From contig JAESIW010000180.1 in assembly GCA_016802295.1 (NCBI GenBank), positions 982,076 through 1,046,075 on the forward strand: a stretch of 64,000 nucleotides of DNA. Reading direction: 5' to 3'. A program made the position numbers and the translations under genes. The DNA comes from Brachionus rotundiformis. Taxonomy: Eukaryota > Rotifera > Eurotatoria > Ploima > Brachionidae. Positions 48,826-58,540 of the stretch are shown piece after piece (the stretch's first letter is position 1; each line of letters begins with the position of its first letter). Below the pieces are notes generated by a model, which was not told where the DNA came from, did not search any database, and was given only the letters and a program-made list of their open reading frames with translations.

Positions 48826-49095
48826 ATAAAAAAAATTCAGAGATGTTCAACTGTAAATAAGAATTTAATCGTTTATATTAAAATAATAATTATTTTTTTT
48901 AAGCATATTCATTCGGTCAATCAGCCTTTGGAAGCTCTTCTTTTGGTTCGCAATCATTCAGAGGATTTTCATCAGGTGGATGCACAGGATGTTCTGGTCG
49001 CTACTTTTAAATCCTAAGCTCTTAACAAAATTTAATTTTTAATTTTTTTTTTGATCATATAAAATAATTAAAAAAACATTCTTTTTGTTTTTAAA
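48826..49095 (-). repeat. right arm of a 270-bp inverted repeat
   Basis: Mirror of 48286-48555, ending at CTTTTTGTTTTTAAA. Beyond this point the two flanks diverge. Confidence 0.88.
48843..49010 (+). CDS. tiny Gly/Ser-rich protein, right copy
   Basis: Exons 48843-48852 and 48904-49010 give the same 38 residues as the left copy. The start ATG, both splice sites and the TAA are all inside the repeat arm. The pair is divergent, so the two copies fire away from a shared ~300-bp spacer that would have to act as a two-way promoter. The frame would also be missed by ordinary gene finders because exon 1 has only ten coding bases. Confidence 0.5.
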
Positions 49096-49333
49096 AATTT
49101 ATCTACTAATGGTAAAAATATTATTCTAGCTTTGAAATTATATTTTGGATAATATTTCACCATTTTAAAATTTGACTTATACCATGTTTTATCTTCTTTC
49201 GTTTTGTTACCAAATTACTAAAACTAAATGTTTAATAATTTTTATAAATTATGCTTGTATATAAATTTAAAGCATAAATTTAAAAAACAATTTTGATTTA
49301 ATTAAGCAAAAAAAAAGATTTGACTGTTCGAAA

Positions 49334-51083
49334 ATGTCTGGTAATAGTAAAGAAGAGATAATTCACCAAATAGAAAATGTAAGATGTAAAAAAATGGATG
49401 GTACTCTTTACGTAATGAGTGAAAGGATCTCATGGATATCGAAGGGCAGGGAAAAGACCACAACATCAATTAGCCATAACTATGTCGATATAAAAAGTAA
49501 TCCATCATTTTTGTTGCTGGAAAATAAATATTGCTTTTAGCTCAAAAAATATCGTCCGAAGGTAAAGCCAAAGTCCAACTCCAAGTGGTTCTTCATGACG
49601 ATTCTTCGACCACGTTTCATTTTACTAATCCTGGCGGCCAAGAAGCCCAGCTCAAGGACAGAGATAAAGTCAAGGAAGAGCTCAGTCAACTTTTACCAAA
49701 GTTTGGCCAAAAGATAAGTGCTGAATTGGAAAAGAAAAAAAGGTTAATCTAAAAGAATTTAATAAATTGAATAATTTTATCAGTTTTAATATGTTCAGAA
49801 TTTTAATCGAAAATCCTCATATTTATCAATTATATAACGATTTAGTTGTTGGTCAAATTTTATCTGCTGAGGATTTTTGGAAAAATTTTGTAAATGTAAT
49901 CTTGTACGATAAAAAAGGGAAAATAATTTTCAAAAATTTTAAATTAGATGGAAGATTACAAATCGATTTCCAAGTCTCAAAAAACTGGAGTTGCACAAGG
50001 CTTCATGGCAAACATCTGTCCGAAATCAGACGGTACCAATGGTCTAGTCTATAACCTATCTTATGATGATAAAGACTCTATTTTAAAAACATACCCGGCC
50101 GTAAAAATAAAATACAATCAGAATGTACCATCACGAATGTCCGAGCAAGAATTTTGGACAAAATTTTTTCAAAGCTTTTACTTCCGCAAAGACCAGATCA
50201 ATTTGGCTGCTGATGATATATTCAAAGATTGTGCACTTAAACTCGATGAAGAACTTAAGTCAAGAGCTCAGCAATTATTGACAGAACCAGTGGACATTAT
50301 CGACAGTCAAAAAGTTTTGTCAAGTGATGATGTAGGCTTTGTCCAACTTGTTTAAAAAAAAAAACTCATACAATTTCTCTATAGGGCTTTGGTTTGACAG
50401 ATTTCTCCACTTCCAAAGCATCTAACTTGTCAAACCAAAATCTCATTAAAAGATATAACTACTACTCAATGAGGGTATTGAACTCTATGGAAGAGAACAC
50501 AGTTAGGGAGGATAATAATAAGGTATCTAAAAATAACGCTGGCAGCAACAAAATACGATTATTGGACGATGAGATAAAAGATTTAGAAAAAGAAGAATTT
50601 GGAACATTGAGAGGGGCTGCTTTGAATCTAAAGCATATTGACAGATACTTTTACGCGCCAAAACCAGTCGAAAAAGAGTCAATAGTTGGTAAACTACTTA
50701 AAAATAAAGATGCCAAAAATTTGTGTCAAATCGCACTGCAAGAATTCCAAGATTGGTCTCTGGATATTAAAAAAGTGTCCAATCCGTCTTTGGCAATAAG
50801 CATTTTGGTAGATTTATCACCAGGAAGTCAACTAATGCATACAAATAATGTTCAAAATTTAAGAGATGAGATACCAAAGCATTACCAGGAAGAAATAAAG
50901 TCAATTTATGTGTCATCGTGTGAAATGCTTAAAACTTATCATGCCATGTTTCCGCCCAAAAATTCCGATCAAGAGCTTAAATTAAAATTAGCGAGGGACA
51001 CACTCAAAACTTTTTATCAGCAGAAAATAATGGCTTTAAAAGATCAGTTGGTCAAAGAGAGCTTTTCATGGAATGTAGGCTAA
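49334..51083 (+). CDS. GTF2H1: TFIIH core subunit p62
   Basis: Exons 49334-49496, 49541-49742, 49799-49895, 49948-50331 and 50385-51083 join to 514 residues. p62 is a structural subunit of the TFIIH core, used in transcription initiation by RNA polymerase II and in nucleotide excision repair. An N-terminal PH-like domain (about 1-110) contains KKMDGTLYVMSERISWISKG and DIKTQKISSEGKAKVQLQVV; it is the part that binds activators and XPC in known p62. Two BSD domains follow, the second marked by the SRMSEQEFWTKFFQSFYFRK segment (the first by LSAEDFWKNF). The C-terminal half is helical and ends MALKDQLVKESFSWNVG. The length is close to human (548). All introns are about 45-57 nt. Confidence 0.95.
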
Positions 51084-51689
51084 TAAGTTATTTTATTCAT
51101 ATTTAACTTTTCAGTTTTTTTTTTAACTAAAGATAACTGGACACTTGGAGAACATGTTTAAAATAGCTTTAATGAAATATAACAATTGGAAAAGCAAGCA
51201 AGGAACTTTGTAAATTATTTTTTTAAGTCAGTATCGAAATTCAAAAGAATCTGAGGATTTTCCTTTTTTTTAAATAAAAAATTCTAAATTATTATTCCAA
51301 TTTTGATTTATTTTATTATCAAAAATTATAGATTTTTAGTTTACAAATGTCTTTAAAAAATATAACTTTTTTGTGAAGGTTATATCTAAAAATTTGAACA
51401 TAAAAAAATTATATTAAATACAACAATAATTTAAATTTGTTTTAAAAGTTAAAAATATTAATTGATTAGAATTATTATTTTTGATATTAAGTTTGTTTGA
51501 TTTCATTAGTTAAGTTTCTTTTTATTTAGATAAAAATGTTTGATTAAAAAAATGATATTATATAGAAAATATTTAGAAATTAATAAATAACATATAAATT
51601 TATTTTATATCAGGATTTATCTAGCAAACTGATAAGTGATTGAACAAAGCTTCAAGATTTTTTTGAATGTTTGGGAAAATAAATGCCTG
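51084..51689. other. GTF2H1 3' flank and spacer
   Basis: A/T-rich with several AATAAA-like signals. No feature. Confidence 0.5.
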
Positions 51690-51960
51690 ATAGGATGGAA
51701 AGACAAGATTTTTGTGCAACAAGAGGCGAAGGGTAGTACATAAGAACAATATTTATCTTTGGAAGGGGGCACTCAGTGGGGTTCTCAAGTTTAGGTTTTG
51801 TGTCAGAAGCCTAATTATTCGTTATTTATATTAATGATTTGCCAGGCGAAGGTTTCAAGGGTTTTAGACAAGGTTAAAAGCTTCATCATCAGAAGATTAG
51901 TCAAAACAATGGTTGGTGAAATGGAATGAGGAGTAATGAGTTGTTGTGAATATTTTGTAC
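51690..51960 (+). mobile_element. LINE reverse-transcriptase scrap
   Basis: Interrupted plus-strand frames contain ALSGVLKFRFCVRSLI and, in the adjacent frame, YINDLPGEGFKGFRQG. This is the conserved GVPQGSVLGPLLFxIYINDLP block of CR1-like LINEs with substitutions and stops. It covers about 60 codons only. Confidence 0.6.
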
Positions 51961-52596
51961 GAATATCAACAGCACCAAGGATAAATTAATTTTTGAGATT
52001 AATTGATAACTAAAAATTAGATTAAATAAATTGGATTAGATAGCCATTTTAATTTGTTAATAAAACAATATCTAATAATGATTAATTATCAGCTCTAAGC
52101 TAGAATTTTGTAATTTAATTTTAATTATTATTTTTTTCTTAAAGTTTTTAATGAAATTAATGAATGATTTTACCACGAAAAATTATTAAATTTTATTAAA
52201 CTTGGTCGATTGATAATTTTTCAATTAAACAAAAGATTATTTTAAAAAAATGTTTAATTTTCTTATTTATTTGGTAGATCTAACAAACTTTACCACAAAA
52301 AAATTAAGCTACTCTTCATTTGATGTAGGTAAAATATCTTTGAAAATGTATCTGTTTTTATTAAAAAAGGATATTCTGCGGAATGAACAGTCATTTTACC
52401 GATAGATCAAAATTAATATTTCCTGTATCGAAAAGTACATTTCTTTGATAAAAATTAACAGTGCTAGGATAATTCACACTTACTTATCTATCCTAATTAA
52501 TTGACTGAGTATTTATACTCTTGTATTTTGTCAACTTTGTCATCATTACTCTTTCACTAATTATCTAATTGAATATAATCAATATCTAAATCAAAA
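51961..52596. other. nanos upstream region
   Basis: A/T-rich. The final ~150 bases before the start codon are more mixed and may be the promoter and 5' UTR. Confidence 0.45.
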
Positions 52597-53109
52597 ATGG
52601 AATGTTTCACCAACAACAATAGCGACATACTTGTCTCTGGTTTACAGCAACTGGTTGATTCAATCATCAGCAGCCAAATTATTTATGATTCCAATCAAGC
52701 CAGAAAAAATGGAAATTCTTGTTCTGTGTCACCTAATTCTTCGGTTGACTCAGCTTTTTCTCCAAGCACCACCTCTTCAACTACAAACTACATGTCTCAT
52801 TCAAGACTGAGACCATCAGACATGATCAAATTTGACCTGGAAAAATACACCACCAAAAGTGCTCGTATCTTGGAAAAGAATCCTACCAAGCAAATAATTT
52901 GCACATTTTGCAAAACGAACGGTGAACCGGAGCACATTTACAAGTCTCATTCAATCAAAAACATTCATGGAAGAGTCACCTGTCCACTTCTCAAAGAGTA
53001 CGTCTGTCCAGCGTGTGGGCAATCAGGCGAAAATGCACACACAATCACTTACTGTAAAAAATTCAAATCTCAAAAAAGAAATCAACTTTTGATGAAATCT
53101 CAATTTTAA
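52597..53109 (+). CDS. nanos: Nanos-type RNA-binding zinc-finger protein
   Basis: A single exon of 170 codons. Nanos proteins act with Pumilio on mRNA 3' UTRs to repress translation in germ cells and stem cells. The paired CCHC zinc fingers are complete: Cys102, Cys105, His118 and Cys129, then Cys137, Cys140, His148 and Cys153, in the family spacing (CTFCKTNGE, CPLLKEYVCPACGQSGENAH). The N-terminal hundred residues are Ser/Asn-rich and disordered (SPNSSVDSAFSPSTTSSTT), with a short helix near the start that could serve as a partner-binding segment. No clear CNOT1-binding NIM motif is visible. The start is the first ATG, in an AAAAATGG context. The compact single-exon form contrasts with most genes here. 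Confidence 0.95.
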   Translation: MECFTNNNSDILVSGLQQLVDSIISSQIIYDSNQARKNGNSCSVSPNSSVDSAFSPSTTSSTTNYMSHSRLRPSDMIKFDLEKYTTKSARILEKNPTKQIICTFCKTNGEPEHIYKSHSIKNIHGRVTCPLLKEYVCPACGQSGENAHTITYCKKFKSQKRNQLLMKSQF

Positions 53110-53971
53110 TTTTTATCTCGGTTAATTTGTTTTTTTTTTTAATTTTAATTAAATAATTATGCAATTGATTTTCAACCATGGATCTTATCTTTACAATTTA
53201 TAATATTTGATTTTGCATTTTTAAATCGAATTACTATTCAATAATTTGTTCGCTTTTTGATAAATAGTAATTATATAAAATAAACAATAAAAATTATTTT
53301 TTATTATTCCTTTCCTAAATATCACCTAAACTAAAATATATTGATAAATTTTAATTATTTAAGCTTGAATAAAATATGGAAATTCTTGTTCATGCTCTTT
53401 CTCTCGAGATAAAATACATCACATTTGATTCTTGTTATTCAAAAAAATAGAATTTATTAAATAATTAAAGATTTTTTTGTTTAAATTTATAATTAAAATA
53501 ACACGTAACCCTTTTAGACATGGCTACCATCTATTTTGAATTTTAGTCCAATATTTATATTGTTTTTTGCATCTAAAATAAAATGATCGCTTAAAAAATT
53601 TGATGTTTTAAACGTTATATTTGATACTTTTTAATTGAACCATAATTAATAGATAAAATAATTTTTAAAAGGCTTATCCCACATATCATTCATATTAAAA
53701 GATTTTGTTATTTTTTTATAATGTCTTTTAAAATGAAGGAGGTATAGCAGTTTATCAAATTTAGCCACCCTTTTTACACATAATCCCTTTACATGAATAC
53801 CATTTTTTTGATTTTTTGTCTAATATCTAATCTATAATTTATCGTCTAAAATTTAAAATAAAAATGATCCCTAAAAATTTGATGCTTTAAAAGTTACATT
53901 TGATATTTATAAAAGCGCCCATTCTTAATATAAATAAACAAAATAGTATCAAAATAAATTAGAACATAAAG
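53110..53971. other. spacer with an internal direct duplication
   Basis: Two related stretches, about 53565-53640 and 53855-53915, share AAAATAAAAATGATC, AAAAATTTGATG and TTTAAAAGTTACATTTGATA-like runs with substitutions. They lie just upstream of the receptor-like gene. No other feature. Confidence 0.5.
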
Positions 53972-56311
53972 ATGAATAGTCTAAAATTTTATTGTATCTT
54001 TTTATCTATTCTCTTATGGATGCTCATATTCTGCAAATTGGTTAAAGCAGAAAATTGTAAGCTCACATCGACAGACACATTTGAGAGTCTAGCTTTTCCA
54101 TTAATTGTCTGCAAAAACTTTGAAATAGACTCATATTTGTTTTCCTCTAATAAATCTACAATTAAATTATTAAAATCAATTTATTTTAAATTTAGCCGAA
54201 AAACAATATTAAATTATAAGTTGGTACCATCAATTGAATTTTACAACAATTTCAGCGTTTTATTTCAGCAATTTTTTTTTTAGAGATTTGGCGGGAATTG
54301 ATGTAAACCTTTTCAATTCTATGCGTCAATATTCAAGTAAAAGATTCTTATTCACAATATCTTTTTCCAATTTAGCTTTTTATAACAACACAGACTTGTT
54401 TGAATGTAAACCAAATGGTCAGAAAATAAATTCTTTTTTAGTTTTTCATAGATTGGTTTTTAGTGATTATGTAAAGTTTCGTTCCAAGATATGTCCCTAT
54501 TTTTTAACTATGTTGACATAGACGCTCTTCATTTTGAACATGCAGTTAATACATTTAACTATAAAAATGTATTATCTTTTATTAATACAAATTCAAATGT
54601 ATCAAATGATATAAAAGTGATAGTATACATCTTAACAATTAATAATTGTGAAAACATTGTTTTAGACGAAAGTTTAATAAATAAGAAATTCTTTCGATTT
54701 ACACGTGCTTTTTTTTTCTATGGTAAATTGAAGTCGATCCAAAAAGACCTCTTTGGTAAATTATTTAGAGCCAGATTTGTGCAAGTAGACATTAAATATG
54801 TCAGAGAACTTTTCCATAATAACAAAATTGAGTGGATTCAGAATATAAATAAAGATTTAAATTTAAAAAAAAGTAAATATAAAAATTATCTGTCTAGAAT
54901 TTTTCATATTTACATAACTCAAAAGTACCACTCATATTATTACTCTTTGTTTGAATTAAATAATATTTTTCCTAACGAAGACTTTTGTCTTTATAAAAAT
55001 TTTCCTTTTAGCCAGCTAATTGTCTTAAGCATAAACGACAGCTTTCCAGAAAACTATCCAACAAACTTCACCTGCACTTTTTTGTGGATTGCTCAAGACT
55101 ATGATTTTTATCTTAAATATTGGCGATATTTTCCAAATGGCGACACATTTTATTCCATTTTCAATCAAAGATTCACCAAAAATGTCAACTCAATTCATTG
55201 TAATTTTTCCAAACGCTTAAATAATTGCCAATTAAAAACTATAAAATCAATTAATAAAATTTACATAGAATACTGGATTGTTGTCATTGAGCACTATGTC
55301 GATGTGTATTCTATTCCTTTGGTATCTATATTTTGTTTTTTAATCAATATATACACATGGATCAGATTTTTTGACCAAAACAGGGCCAAAATATTAGTAA
55401 ATAATCATTACAAGTTCATTAGAATCTACTCATTCCTAAGCAGTATTTATCTTTCTTTCAAACTGTTAAATATGGTCACCTTATGTCCTTTTAGAAATGG
55501 AATTTATTGTTCCAGCGTCCATAACAAAGTACTCATCCAATATTTTAAGATTATATTTTCAAAATATTTTATAAAGGTTGTCAAGACTCAAATAAATCTA
55601 TCCATAATTGGCTATACTGTTTTTAGACTAAAAATATTCACCGATTCTAAATCGAAATTTCACAAACTTGTTTCCCGTTCAACTGTGAAAAAAATCTTTT
55701 TTCTATCTATAATATTGGTAGGCATTTTTTGCATACCCAAGATATTTATTTATAAAATAAATCAAAATAATCCGCAACAAGAATATCCAAATTATATTTT
55801 AAATTTGAATTTTTTCACTCATTACAAAATATCTGATTCTATCATAATTATATCGAACATTATTTCCGATATAATAACTATTTTTTTTATAATCGTTTTT
55901 AACTTTTTAATAGATGTTTCGCTCGCAATTAAGCTAAAACAAAATATGAATAAAAGTGCTTTTGAAAAAAAAAAATTTGAATCTAAAAAGAAATTCAAGA
56001 AACTTTTGGCTATTTCTTTTATTATGATTTTGGTCAATATCTTATTTAAATCACTGGAGTTTATTCAAAGCTTATATTATCTCTTAAGCTATATTCCAGT
56101 ATTCAAAAATGATAATACCCATTCTGAACCGCTGAACTATTTTCTAGTCGAAATTTGTAAATTTCTAAATCTTCCGGCAACAATTGAAGCTATTATTGAA
56201 TTTTTTTATGTAATTTCATTAATTTTAAATTTTTATGTTTACTTTTTAAATGATAAGAATTTCCGATTGTTTATGCAAATAGATTTTGAAAATGCACCTA
56301 AACCTAAATAA
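53972..56311 (+). CDS. orphan seven-helix receptor-like protein, two frame breaks
   Basis: The reading runs 53972-54280, shifts frame for 54281-54500, and shifts back for 54501-56311, about 780 codons in all. It opens with a signal peptide (MNSLKFYCIFLSILLWMLIF). A long extracellular part follows, rich in Asn/Phe/Tyr with many N-glycosylation sites and scattered Cys. Seven hydrophobic segments come next (first near SIPLVSIFCFLINIY, last near IEFFYVISLILNFYVYFLND). The last helix ends NFYVYFLNDKNFRLF, recalling NPxxY(x)nF of class A receptors. I recognise no ligand family. Both breaks sit in T runs (ten T at 54272-54281, six T near 54493-54498); one T fewer in the first and one more in the second would give one frame, as expected of homopolymer sequencing errors. 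A decayed gene is the alternative. Confidence 0.65.
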
Positions 56312-56875
56312 ACGTGGTCTCGAAATGATTTAAATGCAATCACATTAATTCTGTAAGTCACAATCTGCATTCCAGAATATCGCTTAAGATGCTTTCCTTA
56401 TCTATTTATAATATAAATTATTTATAATTATTTATTTTAAATTTATTTCATTGAAAAATTAAAAATTAATTTCTGAAAATTGATTTCAAATAGTTTATAT
56501 TTGTCATTTCTTATCATATTCTTTTGCCCTCTTATTTTTGATAGATTGGCTCCGACTTCGTTCTTCTGTATAGCTCATCATTTGACAATGTCTCAGACCA
56601 GTGTTTTTCAAGAATCCTCCCTAGGCCAAAAGTGTCTAATCTGTTTAGGCTTTTTATATACGGCCTAGAATTCGCTTCCCTACCTTAGTCTAGCCTTTAA
56701 TACAGTGTTTTATAACTTGATTTTGGTTTCTTTGCTGTAAAACTTTGATTTCCAGACTGGTTTAAAGAAGCTTCTTTTTCTTTTGAAAGTCTTATCTTAA
56801 TGTCTTTATCCGTTTCCATTGATGGTTCATAAATATACGAATTTACTTACACATTCAATGATTTTATCATCTATA
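56312..56875. other. spacer after the receptor gene
   Basis: A 62-codon open stretch at 56480-56668 shows no family features and is not called. Otherwise no feature is seen. Confidence 0.45.
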
Positions 56876-57905
56876 TCTCAACTCAATCAAAGAGACCTAA
56901 GGTCAAAACCCATAAAGGGATGATTGAGCCCATAAAAAAATTTAGTATTTTAATAAAAAATTAGTTTTTTGAAATTAACATCAAAATTAGAAAATATTTT
57001 ACAAAATTTTATGAAAATTAAATTAATGTTATTGTTTATTCTTCGTTTAAATAAGACAAAATCTAAATGTATATCATCAATAAGCAATTTATTGATGAAC
57101 TTAGAATAAAAATAATCGAAAGTTTTTTCACCATAATCATTATACTTTCCTTTAGAAGGAACAAGATAGTCATTTAAATTTCTTAGGTTATAAACAATTA
57201 TTTTCGAACGGTTTCTGATTAAAATTTCTTTTAAGTCAACAGGCGAAGTTTTTAAATTTACAATTTTATGAACAAAGTGAGCAAGACGCTTGATGATTCT
57301 ATGCTGAAAGTAGTCAACGTTAAATATATTCAACTTAATATTTAAAGTGTTAAAGTCATCATTGCCATCTATATTTGGACGAATATTTAATAATCTTTGA
57401 ACACAAAAGTAATAATTGGCTAAGTTTTAAATTGATCTTTTTGTAAAGTATATTGATAATGATAGACAATAGTCAAAGAACAGCATTATAAATGATTTGA
57501 AGAACTGGAGCTTGACTTTATGCAATAAATAAAATAATCTTCTTATAGCATAAAGTCGTTTATTTATTGAAGTTCTTAAGCTCATTACGTGTTGTAAAAA
57601 AGTGAGCTTGTTATCAATTGTTACTTCAAGAAGTTTAAATTTATCAAGAACTTCAATCATTTTACCATTTATTTCAATATTACTGGGAAAATTAAGTTTT
57701 GCTTTATTAGAAATAAACATAATTTTAGTCTTGGACCAATTAATATCTATACTATTGAATTTACACCAGGTAAATAACTTTTGAATTGATTGAAGAAAAG
57801 AATGAATATGTTCAGATAGATTATCCCCTGTTTTAATTACCATTGTATCATCAGCAAATAATTTCACGATCGGGGTATTCAATTTGGTGCTTTTGTCCAT
57901 GAGTT
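56876..57905 (-). mobile_element. Jockey-like LINE remnant, RT palm to 3' end
   Basis: On the minus strand, 57900-57427 begins inside the reverse transcriptase just before the catalytic block PIVKLFADDTMVIKTGDN and runs on through FNSIDINWSKTKIMFISNKA to FYLLHKVKLQFFKSF. A stop follows, then 57333-56950 carries the C-terminal region (NVDYFQHRIIKRLAHFVHKI, then a long Ile/Asn/Lys-rich tail). It is 5' truncated. The FADD motif is intact but the GSVLGPLLF block is lost. Its 3' end (56876-57098) recurs at 31589-31831. The sequence differs in kind from the CR1-like and RTE-like fragments elsewhere in the window. Confidence 0.85.
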
Positions 57906-58540
57906 TTGTTTATGTCCCATTTATTTTCAGTTAAGGTCGTCTAGCATTCTTCACCAAATCCTATTTTTCCTCTCCAATTATCACATAGGTCAAGATATTT
58001 TAAAAGAAAAAACTTCAAGTTCTAAAACACAAACTTAAATAACTCATTTAAATTAAACTAAAATTGTATCAGAAAAAAAACAATTCAGAAAGTATCACAA
58101 TTTTTGTCAAGGAACAGTTAAAAAAAAGAAATAAAAGTTTTGAGTTTAATCTTAATTTCTTTAATTTTTATTTATTCTTTTGATTTAACAATAAATTGGT
58201 ATGAAATGGTATGTAAATTACACGCAAAGATATTATTAATAAACAGAAAATTGGACATTTAGCTGCTTACTCGATCTTGATAAATTTGCCATAAGAAATT
58301 TTAAAAATATATACCAAAAAATTTATTGCATTAGTTTTAAAATTAAATTTTTAAAAAATTTAAATAAAATTTTTAATTTATCACGCTAATTAAACATTTA
58401 AAAGTAAACAATCATTAAAAAACGAGAAAAATAAAACGGATAAAATACTAATAAAAAAAAACTTAATCTCGTTACGGCGATTTTCAAGCAATTAAAATAA
58501 AACTGTTTGTTAATATATTTTAATTTTCTTTTGATTAAAA
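57906..58540. other. 3' flank of the dynein intermediate chain gene
   Basis: A/T-rich spacer, no feature recognised. Confidence 0.5.

Noticed and set aside
56480..56668. 62-codon plus-strand frame
   Set aside because: No start context, domain or homology; adjoins repeat DNA.
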